Source: Streptomyces sp. H27-C3 (lineage in GTDB: Bacteria; Actinomycetota; Actinomycetes; Streptomycetales; Streptomycetaceae). Taken from it: 47,978 nucleotides of DNA. The first letter of the stretch is position 1; every line of letters starts with the position of its first letter. Positions 6,977 through 15,188 of this stretch are shown here, in pieces. The stretch spans positions 1 to 47,978 of the forward strand of contig NZ_JASITA010000051.1 in assembly GCF_030063415.1 (NCBI RefSeq). The letters run 5' to 3'. Under the pieces are notes generated by a model, which saw only the letters and a program-made list of their open reading frames with translations, had not been told where the DNA came from and made no database searches. The position numbers and the translations under genes are program-made.

Positions 6977-7489
6977 TTACTTTCGCTTGGGCTTCTTCTT
7001 GCGGGCGGCCGGGTTGCCGGTGCGGGTGCCTCGGCGGCGCTCGTACTGGGTGAGAGCCGTCTCGTACTCACCGCGGCGCAGCTTCTCGCCCGGGGCCTCG
7101 GCCAGCGAGCGGAAGAAGTACGCGAGCAGGCTGCCGATGAAGCCGATGCCCTTGAGGCTGCGCAGCGATGCCTCGGTGCTGGGGTCGGGGCGGCGCGAGT
7201 ATCCCTCCCAGGTGCGGCGGAATGCGATCGCGCTGCAGATCGCGAACATCACGACGACCAGGAGACTGACCCAGCCGCCGATCTCGGCGATCTCCAGCCC
7301 CTGGTAGGCGAAGCGCAGCACGAAGCAGGCGGCGACGGTCAGCGCCAGCGAGCCGAGCGCGACTCCGGCGCGGCGCAGGGCGTAGCCGTTGTCGTGGCCG
7401 ACCCAGGCCGTGCCGAAGAATCGGATGGGCTCGGGGCGGGGGCCGGCGGGGGTCTCGCCGGTCGTGGTGTCGTCCGTGTTCTCGCTCAC
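6977..7489 (-). CDS. Conserved small integral membrane protein
   Basis: A 170-residue protein of unknown function. The N-terminal 25 residues are acidic and Thr-rich, followed by an aromatic segment (FFGTAWVGHDNGYALRRAG) and two clear membrane helices (VALGSLALTVAACFVLRF and WVSLLVVVMFAICSAIAF), a third weaker one (GIGFIGSLLAYFFRSL) and a very basic C-terminus ending RKKKPKRK, which predicts a cytoplasmic C-terminal tail. The start is GTG or ATG at the acidic MSENTDD segment. It is transcribed alone, away from the remnant gene. I recognise it as a Streptomyces-type conserved protein but cannot assign a role. Confidence 0.7.
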   Translation of the reverse strand: MSENTDDTTTGETPAGPRPEPIRFFGTAWVGHDNGYALRRAGVALGSLALTVAACFVLRFAYQGLEIAEIGGWVSLLVVVMFAICSAIAFRRTWEGYSRRPDPSTEASLRSLKGIGFIGSLLAYFFRSLAEAPGEKLRRGEYETALTQYERRRGTRTGNPAARKKKPKRK

Positions 7490-8026
7490 GAGGGCGATTA
7501 TCCCCCGTGGTGGGGGTGGGGATGTGCGGGTGCGGGTGCGGGTGCGGCGCTGTTCCCCTACCCGCCCCTTCCCGCTGTGTCATTTTGCGGCTGCCGCCCC
7601 GTGGTGGGGCTCCGCCCCAGACCCGGTCCGCAAACGCCGGACAGGCTGAAGTGGGCGGGATCGGACCGGGTGGGGTGGGGTGGGGTGGGGTGGGAGTGCC
7701 CGACCCACCTGCCGGTCCCGGTCCTCAAACGCCGGACGGCTGGAATGGGCGGGCGAGACGTGGCCGGGTGCGACGGAGGTAACCCGGATCACTTGCCGGT
7801 TCCCGTCCTCGAACCCCGAACGGCTGAGGTGCGCCGGGCCAGGCCGCGCGGGGTGCGTTCTCAACGGTCGGCCCACCTGCCCGTCCGCGACCCCGGACCG
7901 GCTGCGAGTGGCCAGGGTGGGCGGAGCGGCGGCGAGTCCCCCGACGCCCCCCCCCCCCTTCTCCCCCCCCCACCCCCCGCAACCGCTCAGCCAGGCCGCT
8001 CCACCCAGCAGTTGGGGTTGTGGTCG
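7490..8026. repeat. Gene-free region with dispersed Streptomyces-type repeats and poly-C runs
   Basis: No credible gene. Four degenerate copies of an intergenic element with core CAAACGCCGGACGGCTG and flanking PyGGTCC / GAAGTGGGCG occur near 7622-7652, 7716-7749, 7799-7830 and 7876-7911. This core is familiar as a common dispersed intergenic sequence in Streptomyces chromosomes. A GGTGG run (7670-7692), a 12-C run (7947-7958) and a 9-C run (7963-7971) follow; homopolymers this long are prone to slippage and to sequencing error. Several frames cross the region only because of its base composition. Confidence 0.65.
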
Positions 8027-8380
8027 TCAGGAACAGTGCGGGGCGACGTAGCCGTCGCTGCCCGTCTTGATGTACGAGTCCGAGACGAACTGGCCGTTCC
8101 CTATGTTCGACCAGAGGTTCGTCGTGCCGTACGGGCCGGACACTCTGGTACCCGGGCACTGGCAGTTGATCGGCACCCGGGCGCCGTACGGCAGGACCTT
8201 GACCACTCCGTAGCTCGTGCCGGGGCCACTGCGTACGTTCACCCGGTGACCGGGAGCTACCGGGTACCGCAGCGCCGTTGCCGCGGAGGTGGTCTCCTCC
8301 GTGCTGGTCTCGGCTCCGGCCGCCTTGTCCGCGTTGATTCCTGCGGTGTCCATCGTGTCTCTTGTTTCTCCAACAGCCAT
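8027..8380 (-). CDS. SH3b-domain protein
   Basis: A 117-residue protein. Residues about 35-117 form a bacterial SH3-like domain with the usual VNVRSGPGTSYGVVKVLPYGARV start and a NLWSNIGNGQFVSDSYI end typical of cell-wall or peptide-binding SH3b modules; cysteines in CQCPG and at APHC may form disulfides. GGGGGAG lies 7 nt before the ATG at 8380. Unlike most secreted SH3b proteins it has no signal peptide at this start, and the upstream frame offers none. It is divergent from the kinase gene. Either it acts in the cytoplasm or it lost its export signal. Confidence 0.7.
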   Translation of the reverse strand: MAVGETRDTMDTAGINADKAAGAETSTEETTSAATALRYPVAPGHRVNVRSGPGTSYGVVKVLPYGARVPINCQCPGTRVSGPYGTTNLWSNIGNGQFVSDSYIKTGSDGYVAPHCS

Positions 8381-8520
8381 CGGACTCTCCCCCGTTGATG
8401 TTCACTCTCCGTGTGTGCCACGCAGGCTAGCAAGCCCCACCGACATCGCACGCATCATCGACTAGGCTCCGTGCGTCGCGCTCGCGGACGAACAGCCGAC
8501 GAACTACACGGGGGTGGGCG

Positions 8521-10677
8521 ATGCCGCCGCTGCGCAGCATCGGGACGGGACCGGAAGCGGAGCTGCCGGAACAGCCGGAGTACGCCGGGCAGTACCGGCT
8601 GGAGTCCGTAATCGGCTCCGGTGGCATGGGTGTGGTCCATCTGGCCACGTCCGCCTCCGGGTTGCGCCTGGCCGTGAAGGTGGTGCACGCCGGGTACGCG
8701 CAGGATCCCGAGTTCAGGGCCCGTTTCCGGCAGGAGGTCACAGCTGCTCGGCGGGTGAGCGGGGCCTTCACCGCGCCCGTCGTCGACGCGGCGGCCGACG
8801 CCGAACGGCCCTGGATGGCCACGCTGTTCATCGAAGGTCCCACCCTCGCCGAACGCGTCAAGCGGAATGGGCCGCTGCCCCCCGAGGAGTTGTTCAGACT
8901 CGGCGCCGGGCTGGCCGAGTCGCTGCGTGACATTCATCGTGTCGGCGTGGTGCACCGCGATCTCAAGCCGAGCAATGTGTTGTTGGCCGCCGACGGGCCC
9001 AAGGTCATCGACTTCGGTATATCGCGGCCGACGGACAGCGATCTGCGTACGGAGACGGGCAAGCTGATCGGTACGCCGCCGTTCATGGCACCCGAGCAGT
9101 TCCAGCGCCCGCGTGAAGTGGGTCCGGCTGCCGACGTGTTCGCGATGGGCGCCGTGCTGGTGCACGCCGCGACCGGGCGCGGCCCCTTCGACTCGGACAG
9201 CCCGTACATCGTCGCGTATCAAGTGGTGCACAACGAGCCGGACTTGGCAGGCGTGCCGGACGTACTGATTCCGCTGATCACGCGCTGCCTGGCGAAGGAT
9301 CCCGCCGACCGGCCCACCCCGGACGAGCTGATGGCCGCGCTGCGGTCCGCCGGGTACCGGACGGCCGACGACACCCAGGGCTTCGTGGCGGGGGAGCCGC
9401 CACCCACCGCCGCTCCCCCGGCCGTCACGCCCCCACCCGGCGTGCCCCCGCGCCGAGTTTCCCGTCGGCGGGCCGTGCTCGGCGTGGCTCTGGCGTTGCT
9501 GCTCACCGGCGGGGCCTACGGCGTACATGCCATGGCGGCGGGCGATCCCCCCGATCAGCGCCTGCCCACCGTGCAGGGGGAGGAAAAAAAGGGGGAGAAG
9601 GAGCAGGCGCCTCGGGCGTGGGACGTCTCGGTGCGGTCCGGTGGTGAGAACAACACGCCCGCCTGCTCGTACGCCGGCCACGCCCTCTACTGCAACGCCC
9701 CCGGCATCAAGGCCTCCCGGCTCAGCCCCGCTTACGGCGCCACCGTCTGGTCGAAGAAGGCCGCCGGCTCGTCCCAACGCGCCGGGCAGGACCGCACTCC
9801 CGTGCTTTCCGGCGGGCTGCTTCAGGTCGTCGCACCGGGCGGGGAGTGGTTGGAGGCCCTCGATCCGAAGTCCGGCGCGAAACGCTGGAGCATCGGCATC
9901 TCCGCGTACCCCACCGTCGTGCACACCGAGCGATCCGTGCTCCTGATGACCGCGGACGGCACAGTCCAAGCCGTCAGCAACACCACGGGCAAATCGCGCT
10001 GGACCGAGCGGCGCGGGGGGCTCGGCACGCAGTGGGTGGCGTCGCCCGGCGGCGGTCCCGCGCTTTCCGTCACGCCCTCGGCCGACGGTACGTCCAGCAC
10101 GGTCGGCGCGGTCGATCCGGACAGCGGCGCCGTGCTGTGGGAGGAGCGGCTGGACGGGATGCTCAGCCCGGTGGCCGTGTCGGGCGGCGCCCTGTTCCTG
10201 CTGGCGTACGACACCGACTCCCTGACCAACGCGGTCGTACGTCTCGGCACCGCACCCGGCGGCCGCACCGCCCGGCGCGTCCCGCTCGTCACCCCGCTCG
10301 ACCAGGCGCAGGCCTCGGTGCACGGGGACACGATGTATGTGTTCGGGGCCGGGGGCTCGCTGCTCGCCGTCGACACGCGGCGCACCGGCGGCGCGCAGGA
10401 CGCCCAGCGGTGGCGGCTCGAAACGTCGGTCAGCCGGGCTTCGCAGCCGGTCGCGACCCGGGACCGGGTGTACCTGGCCGCGGCTGACGGGCGGCTCCTG
10501 GCGGTGGACGCGGCGGACGGCGCGCTGCTTGGGCAGAGCAAGCCGCGGATGGACGGGGGGCGGCAGACGTTCACGCCGACCCTTCCGGCGCCGGTCGCCG
10601 TCGGGGACAGGGTCTTCGCGACCGCTCCCGACGGGGCGGTCTTCGCCCTGGACGCGAAGGACCCGGCAGGCTGGTAA
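8521..10677 (+). CDS. Receptor-type Ser/Thr protein kinase with extracellular PQQ-type propeller
   Basis: A 718-residue PknB-like kinase. Kinase domain about residues 25-285: Gly loop IGSGGMG, Lys53 in LAVKVV, HRD at 145-147 (HRDLKPSN), DFG at 164-166, APE in FMAPEQF. A Pro-rich stretch and RRRA precede a single membrane helix (about 318-337), followed by a charged EEKKGEKE linker and a C-terminal domain of repeated PQQ-like beta-propeller blades (WSIGISAYPTVV, LYWEERLDGMLSPV-like units, LLAVDTRR, LLAVDAADGALLG, VFALDAKD). The propeller would sit outside the membrane as sensor. Transcribed alone, convergent with ilvD. Many Streptomyces kinases share this kinase-TM-PQQ layout; ligand and targets are unknown. 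Confidence 0.92.
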   Translation: MPPLRSIGTGPEAELPEQPEYAGQYRLESVIGSGGMGVVHLATSASGLRLAVKVVHAGYAQDPEFRARFRQEVTAARRVSGAFTAPVVDAAADAERPWMATLFIEGPTLAERVKRNGPLPPEELFRLGAGLAESLRDIHRVGVVHRDLKPSNVLLAADGPKVIDFGISRPTDSDLRTETGKLIGTPPFMAPEQFQRPREVGPAADVFAMGAVLVHAATGRGPFDSDSPYIVAYQVVHNEPDLAGVPDVLIPLITRCLAKDPADRPTPDELMAALRSAGYRTADDTQGFVAGEPPPTAAPPAVTPPPGVPPRRVSRRRAVLGVALALLLTGGAYGVHAMAAGDPPDQRLPTVQGEEKKGEKEQAPRAWDVSVRSGGENNTPACSYAGHALYCNAPGIKASRLSPAYGATVWSKKAAGSSQRAGQDRTPVLSGGLLQVVAPGGEWLEALDPKSGAKRWSIGISAYPTVVHTERSVLLMTADGTVQAVSNTTGKSRWTERRGGLGTQWVASPGGGPALSVTPSADGTSSTVGAVDPDSGAVLWEERLDGMLSPVAVSGGALFLLAYDTDSLTNAVVRLGTAPGGRTARRVPLVTPLDQAQASVHGDTMYVFGAGGSLLAVDTRRTGGAQDAQRWRLETSVSRASQPVATRDRVYLAAADGRLLAVDAADGALLGQSKPRMDGGRQTFTPTLPAPVAVGDRVFATAPDGAVFALDAKDPAGW

Positions 10678-10719
10678 GAGCGGCCCAGCGAGGGCGGGCC
10701 GATGAGGGCGGGCCGATGA

Positions 10720-10747
10720 GGGCGGGGGGCGAGACCGTCCCCCGCCC
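10720..10747. terminator. Terminator-like hairpin between kinase gene and ilvD
   Basis: GGGCGGGGG (10720-10728) pairs with CCCCCGCCC (10739-10747) between convergent genes. No T tract. A 14-nt unit GAGGGCGGGCCGAT is repeated just upstream. Confidence 0.5.
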
Positions 10748-10755
10748 CCCGGGGC

Positions 10756-12609
10756 TCAGCCGCCCAGCATCGAGACGTCGCGGACCGCGCCCTTGTCCGC
10801 GCTGGTCGCCATCGCGGCGTACGCCCGCAGTGCGGCCGAGACCTTGCGGTCCCGGTTCTTCGGCTCGTACACGCCACCGAGCGCCTCGCGGCGCGTTGCC
10901 AGCTCCTCGTCCGCGACGACCAGCTCGATCGTCCGGTTGGGGATGTCTACGCGGATGCGGTCGCCGTTCTCGACGAGCGCGATCGTGCCGCCCGACGCGG
11001 CCTCCGGCGACGCGTGGCCGATCGACAGGCCCGACGTACCGCCGGAGAAGCGGCCGTCCGTCACCAGCGCGCAGACCTTGCCGAGGCCCAGGCCTTTGAG
11101 GAAGGACGTCGGGTAGAGCATCTCCTGCATGCCGGGGCCGCCCTTGGGGCCCTCGTAACGGATGACGACAACATCGCCCGGCTCGATCTCCTTGCGGAGG
11201 ATCTTGTCGACGGCCTCGTCCTGCGACTCGCAAACGACGGCCGGGCCCTCGAAGGTCCAGATGGACTCGTCGACGCCGGCGGTCTTCACGACGCAGCCGT
11301 CCTCGGCCAGGTTGCCCTTGAGGACGGCCAGGCCGCCGTCCTTGGAGTAGGCGTGCTCGATGTCGCGGATGCAGCCGCCGGCCGCGTCCAGGTCCAGGGT
11401 CGCCCAGCGCTCGGACTGGGAGAAGGCGGTCGCGGAGCGGACACAGCCGGGGGCCGCGTGCCACATCTCGACGGCCTCGGCGGACGGTGAGCCGCCGCGC
11501 ACGTCCCAGGTCTTGACCCAGTCGGCGAGCGAGGCGGAGTGCACCGAGTGCACGTCCTCGTTCAGCAGCCCGCCGCGGTAGAGCTCACCGATGATCGCGG
11601 GGATGCCGCCGGCCCGATGCACGTCCTCCATGTAGTACGTGCCGCCGGGCGCCACGTTCGGAGCGACCTTGGCCAGGCACGGGACGCGGCGGGAGACCTC
11701 GTTGATGTCGTCGAGGTCGTAGTCCAGCTCGGCCTCCTGCGCCGCGGCGAGCAGGTGCAGGATCGTGTTGGTCGAGCCGCCCATGGCGATGTCCATGGCC
11801 ATGGCGTTGTCGAAGGCGGCGCGGGTGCCGATGGTGCGCGGCAGGACCGTCTCGTCGTTCTGCTCGTAGTAGCGCTTGGTGATGTCGACGACCGTGCGGC
11901 CGGCCTGCTCATACAGCCTCTTACGGGCGGTGTGCGTGGCCAGCACCGAGCCGTTGCCCGGCAGGGACAGGCCGAGGACCTCGGTCAGGCAGTTCATCGA
12001 GTTGGCGGTGAACATGCCCGAACAGGAGCCGCAGGTCGGGCAGGCGTTCTCCTCGATACGGAGCATGTCCTCGTCGGAGACCGACTCGTCGACCGCGTCC
12101 GAGATCGCGTTGATCAGGTCGAGCTTGCGGACCGTGCCGTCGACGAGAGTGGCCTTGCCGGCCTCCATCGGGCCGCCGGAGACGAAGACGGTCGGGATGT
12201 TGAGGCGCATCGCGGCCATCAGCATGCCCGGCGTGATCTTGTCGCAGTTGGAGATGCAGATCAGCGCGTCCGCGCAGTGCGCCTCGACCATGTACTCGAC
12301 GGAGTCGGCGATCAGGTCGCGCGAAGGCAGCGAGTAGAGCATCCCGGCGTGGCCCATCGCGATGCCGTCGTCGACGGCGATCGTGTTGAACTCGCGGGGC
12401 ACCGCGCCCGCCGCCAGGATCGCCTCGGACACGATCCGGCCGACCGGGGCGAGGTGGGTGTGGCCGGGCACGAACTCGGTGAAGGAGTTGGCGACCGCGA
12501 TGATCGGCTTGCCGATGTCCGCGCTCGCTACGCCCGATGCCCGCATAAGGGCGCGCGCACCCGCCATGTTGCGGCCGTGGGTGACTGTGCGGGACCTCAG
12601 CTCGGGCAT
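10756..12609 (-). CDS. ilvD: Dihydroxy-acid dehydratase
   Basis: Dehydrates 2,3-dihydroxy-3-methylbutanoate and its homologue to the 2-keto acids in valine, isoleucine, leucine and pantothenate synthesis. The 617-residue length is normal. Visible family signatures: CISNCDKITPGMLMA and CPTCGSCSGMFTANSM, which supply iron-sulfur ligands, an early AVANSFTEFVPGH, and near the end VTDGRFSGGTSGLSIGHASPEAA. ATG 12609 gives the canonical start MPELRSRTVTHGRNMAGARAL with GGAG upstream. It is a single-gene unit convergent with the kinase gene. About 150 nt upstream separate it from the tetR stop. Confidence 0.97.
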   Translation of the reverse strand: MPELRSRTVTHGRNMAGARALMRASGVASADIGKPIIAVANSFTEFVPGHTHLAPVGRIVSEAILAAGAVPREFNTIAVDDGIAMGHAGMLYSLPSRDLIADSVEYMVEAHCADALICISNCDKITPGMLMAAMRLNIPTVFVSGGPMEAGKATLVDGTVRKLDLINAISDAVDESVSDEDMLRIEENACPTCGSCSGMFTANSMNCLTEVLGLSLPGNGSVLATHTARKRLYEQAGRTVVDITKRYYEQNDETVLPRTIGTRAAFDNAMAMDIAMGGSTNTILHLLAAAQEAELDYDLDDINEVSRRVPCLAKVAPNVAPGGTYYMEDVHRAGGIPAIIGELYRGGLLNEDVHSVHSASLADWVKTWDVRGGSPSAEAVEMWHAAPGCVRSATAFSQSERWATLDLDAAGGCIRDIEHAYSKDGGLAVLKGNLAEDGCVVKTAGVDESIWTFEGPAVVCESQDEAVDKILRKEIEPGDVVVIRYEGPKGGPGMQEMLYPTSFLKGLGLGKVCALVTDGRFSGGTSGLSIGHASPEAASGGTIALVENGDRIRVDIPNRTIELVVADEELATRREALGGVYEPKNRDRKVSAALRAYAAMATSADKGAVRDVSMLGG

Positions 12610-12759
12610 CGTCGCTCGCTCCTTCAGCAGATATGGGGCTCATGGATCGCGTACAAGACTGCTGTCGAGCGTACGCCCGTATCCAGGACCTGGACAGCTT
12701 GTCCGAAATGCGGGACGGAGTGCTCAGACTTCGGTCAGGTGCCGGTGGATCGTCCGCAC

Positions 12760-13371
12760 TCAGTCCTCGGTCAGGTATCGCTGGAGCGTCGGCGCCACCA
12801 GGGCGACGATCTCCTCCGTGTCGACGCTCGCCATCGGCTCCACCTTCACGACGTACCGCAGGATCGCGATCCCGATCATGTGCGAGGCGGCCAGCTCCGC
12901 GCGGAAGGTCGGGTTCGGTACGTCGAGATCCGCCGCGATCCGCTCCAGGAGGCGGCGCAGTACGAACGTACGCAGCACCTTCGCCGCCGCCTCGTTCGTC
13001 AGCGCGGACCGTACGACCGCGAGCAGCGGGGCCCGCGTCACCGGGTTCTCCCAGACGCCGATGAAGTACCGGGCCAGCCGCTCCCCCAGGCCGTCCGTGC
13101 TCTGGCCGATGACCGCCGGCAGCACCAGCGCGGGCTCGAAGGACATCTCGATGGCTGCGGCGAAGATGTCGTCCTTCGTACCGAAGTAATGGTGCACGAG
13201 CGCCGCGTCGACGCCCGCCGCCTTGGCGATGCCCCGCATGGACGTTTTGTCGTAGCCGCGCTCGGAGAATTCCGTGCGGGCCGCCTGCAGGATGCGCTCG
13301 CGGGCGCCGGGGCCCTCGGCGCTCTCGGACCGGGGCGGGCGGCCGCGTCGTCGCGGCGCCGCGTCCGTCAT
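12760..13371 (-). CDS. TetR-family transcriptional regulator
   Basis: A 203-residue repressor-type regulator. The HTH is at about residues 27-70 (ILQAARTEFSERGYDKTSMRGIAKAAGVDAALVHHYFGTKDDIF), preceded by a basic RRRGRPPR tail. The C-terminal domain resembles the family in which a Phe/Trp-rich stretch (ARYFIGVWENPVTRAPLLAVVRSAL) lines a ligand pocket. Its start overlaps the stop of the upstream isomerase-like gene as ATGA, so it is the last gene of the ppx operon and may autoregulate it. A partial copy of its final codons (CGGTCAGGT) recurs 36 nt downstream. Ligand unknown. Confidence 0.9.
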   Translation of the reverse strand: MTDAAPRRRGRPPRSESAEGPGARERILQAARTEFSERGYDKTSMRGIAKAAGVDAALVHHYFGTKDDIFAAAIEMSFEPALVLPAVIGQSTDGLGERLARYFIGVWENPVTRAPLLAVVRSALTNEAAAKVLRTFVLRRLLERIAADLDVPNPTFRAELAASHMIGIAILRYVVKVEPMASVDTEEIVALVAPTLQRYLTED

Positions 13372-14213
13372 GGCCGCGAGGCTCCGAGCGACGACGCGAG
13401 GTGCAGGCGGGTGAAGGCGAGTGCCTCCGCGAGGTCGGCCTCGCGTTCGGCGGAGGACATCGCGCGCCGCGTGTTGACCTCGATGACGACATGGCCGTCG
13501 AAGCCGCCGCGCGCGAGGCGCTCGAGCAGTTCCGCGCAGGGCTGATCGCCGCGTCCTGGCACCAGGTGCTCGTCCTTGCCGGAGCCCTTGCCGTCGGCCA
13601 GGTGGACGTGGCCGAGCCGGTCGCCCATCCGGTCGATCATGGCCATGGCGTCGCTGCGGGACGTCGCGGTGTGCGACAGGTCGATCGTGAAGTGGCGGTA
13701 GTCGTCCTTGGTGACGTCCCAGTCGGGGGCGTACGCGAGCATCTCGCGGTCCTTGTACCGCCACGGGTACATGTTCTCGACGCCGAACCTGATGTCGGTC
13801 TCCTCCGCCATCCGCCAGATCCCGGTGACGAAATCGCGTGCGTACTGCCGCTGCCAGCGAAACGGCGGGTGTACGACGACGGTGGACGCACCGAGCTTCT
13901 CGGCGGCGGCCCGCGCGCGCTGGAGCTTGGTCCACGGGTCGGTGGACCACACCCGCTGGGTGATCAGCAGGCAGGGCGCGTGGACGGCCAGGATCGGCAC
14001 GCCGTGATAGTCGGAGAGTCTGCGCAGGGCTTCGATGTCCTGGCTGACGGGGTCCGTCCACACCATGACCTCGACGCCGTCGTAGCCGAGGCGCGCGGCG
14101 ATCTCGAAGGCCGTCGCCGTCGACTCCGGATAAACGGACGCCGTGGACAGTGCGACCTTCGCATCCGGGATGCGCACCACTGGTTCTGCCACGAGGGACA
14201 GCGTACGGGCCAT
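13368..14213 (-). CDS. Sugar phosphate isomerase/epimerase (xylose isomerase-like TIM barrel)
   Basis: A 281-residue TIM-barrel protein of the AP-endonuclease-2/xylose isomerase-like superfamily. Metal-binding signatures are recognisable: VVVHPPF, FGVENMYPW, TIDLSHTA, GHVHLADG and HVVIEVNTR, supplying His, Glu and Asp ligands. The start at 14213 overlaps the ppx stop by one nt (TGATG) and is therefore coupled; it reads MARTLSLVAEPVVRIPDAKVAL. The reaction cannot be deduced: members include sugar isomerases, endonucleases and inositol-pathway enzymes. The pairing with ppx and tetR is conserved in Streptomyces as I recall. Confidence 0.85.
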   Translation of the reverse strand: MARTLSLVAEPVVRIPDAKVALSTASVYPESTATAFEIAARLGYDGVEVMVWTDPVSQDIEALRRLSDYHGVPILAVHAPCLLITQRVWSTDPWTKLQRARAAAEKLGASTVVVHPPFRWQRQYARDFVTGIWRMAEETDIRFGVENMYPWRYKDREMLAYAPDWDVTKDDYRHFTIDLSHTATSRSDAMAMIDRMGDRLGHVHLADGKGSGKDEHLVPGRGDQPCAELLERLARGGFDGHVVIEVNTRRAMSSAEREADLAEALAFTRLHLASSLGASRP

Positions 14214-15148
14214 CACCGGATGGTTGGCAGGTGGTCCAGTCTCCGCAGGATGACGCCCTCGCGCAGGGCCCAGGGGCAGATTTCCAGCGTCTCGACCCCG
14301 AAGAGGTCCATCGCACCCTCCGCGACCAGGGCTCCGGCCAGCAGTTGGGCGGCCCGGCCGTCCGATACGCCGGGCAGTGTCGCCCGCTGCGCGACCGGCA
14401 TCGCGGCCAGTTTCGGCACCCACTCCTCCAGTGATCTGCGACTCAGCTCACGTTGCACGTAGAGGCCCTCGGTGGAGCGGGCCGCGCCCGCGATGCGCGC
14501 CAGTTGCCGAAATGTCTTGGATGTCGCGACGACATGGTCCGGTTTGCCGAAGCGGCTGAACTCGCCGACGTTACGGGCGATCTGGGCCCGTACATGGCGG
14601 CGCAGCGCCTTGACGTCCGCGGCTTCCGGCGGATCACCGGGCAGCCAGCCCGCGGTCAGCCGGCCCGCCCCGAGGGGCAGCGACACCACGGCGTCGGGGT
14701 CCTCGTCGATCCCGTACGCGATCTCCAGGGAGCCGCCGCCGATGTCCAGGACAAGGAGCTTGCCCGCCGACCAGCCGAACCAGCGGCGGGCGGCCAGGAA
14801 CGTCAGCCGCGCCTCCTCCGCGCCGCTCAGCACCTGAAGGTCCACGCCGGTCTCGCGCCTGACCCGGGCCAGCACCTCGTCGGCGTTGGTCGCCTCGCGC
14901 ACGGCGGAGGTCGCGAAGGACAGGACGTCCTCGCAGCCCTTGTCCTCGGCCGCCTGAAGGGCCTCGGCGACGGTCGTCACCAGCCGGTCGACGCCCTCGG
15001 CGCCGATCGCCCCGTCCTCGTCGAGGAGCTCCGCGAGCCGCAGTTCGGCCTTGTGTGAATGCGCGGGAAGCGGGCGCGCGCCGGCGTGCGCGTCGACCAC
15101 CAGCAGATGAACCGTGTTCGACCCCACGTCGAGGACTCCGAGTCTCAT
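14213..15148 (-). CDS. ppx: Ppx/GppA-type phosphatase (exopolyphosphatase-like)
   Basis: A 311-residue member of the ASKHA superfamily. N-terminal phosphate loop LDVGSNTVHLLVVD, second phosphate motif LVLDIGGGSLEIAYG, and an adenosine-type motif near VATSKTFRQLARI. Known family members hydrolyse polyphosphate or pppGpp; this is the short, two-domain actinobacterial form without the C-terminal helical regulatory domains of E. coli Ppx, like the Mycobacterium Ppx1/Ppx2 type. First gene of a three-gene operon with overlapping start/stop codons. ATG 15148 gives the standard MRLGVLDVGSNT start; longer frames overlap the divergent gene. Confidence 0.88.
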   Translation of the reverse strand: MRLGVLDVGSNTVHLLVVDAHAGARPLPAHSHKAELRLAELLDEDGAIGAEGVDRLVTTVAEALQAAEDKGCEDVLSFATSAVREATNADEVLARVRRETGVDLQVLSGAEEARLTFLAARRWFGWSAGKLLVLDIGGGSLEIAYGIDEDPDAVVSLPLGAGRLTAGWLPGDPPEAADVKALRRHVRAQIARNVGEFSRFGKPDHVVATSKTFRQLARIAGAARSTEGLYVQRELSRRSLEEWVPKLAAMPVAQRATLPGVSDGRAAQLLAGALVAEGAMDLFGVETLEICPWALREGVILRRLDHLPTIR

Positions 15149-15176
15149 AGGCGGAACGCTACTGCGACGGCGCGCA

Positions 15177-15182
15177 TAGGCT
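15177..15182 (+). promoter_or_regulatory. -10 box of a leaderless gene
   Basis: TAGGCT ends 6 nt before the GTG at 15189, and no Shine-Dalgarno is present. Typical actinobacterial leaderless spacing. Confidence 0.5.
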
Positions 15183-15188
15183 TGTCCC

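Noticed and set aside
11539..13545. Long plus-strand frame (668 codons)
   Set aside because: Antisense to ilvD, tetR and the isomerase gene; composition is typical of a GC-rich shadow frame with no domain.
15150..15188. SigE-type promoter (GGAAC at 15152) for the Cys-rich gene
   Set aside because: The matching CGTC -10 element is absent; the TAGGCT box alone explains expression.
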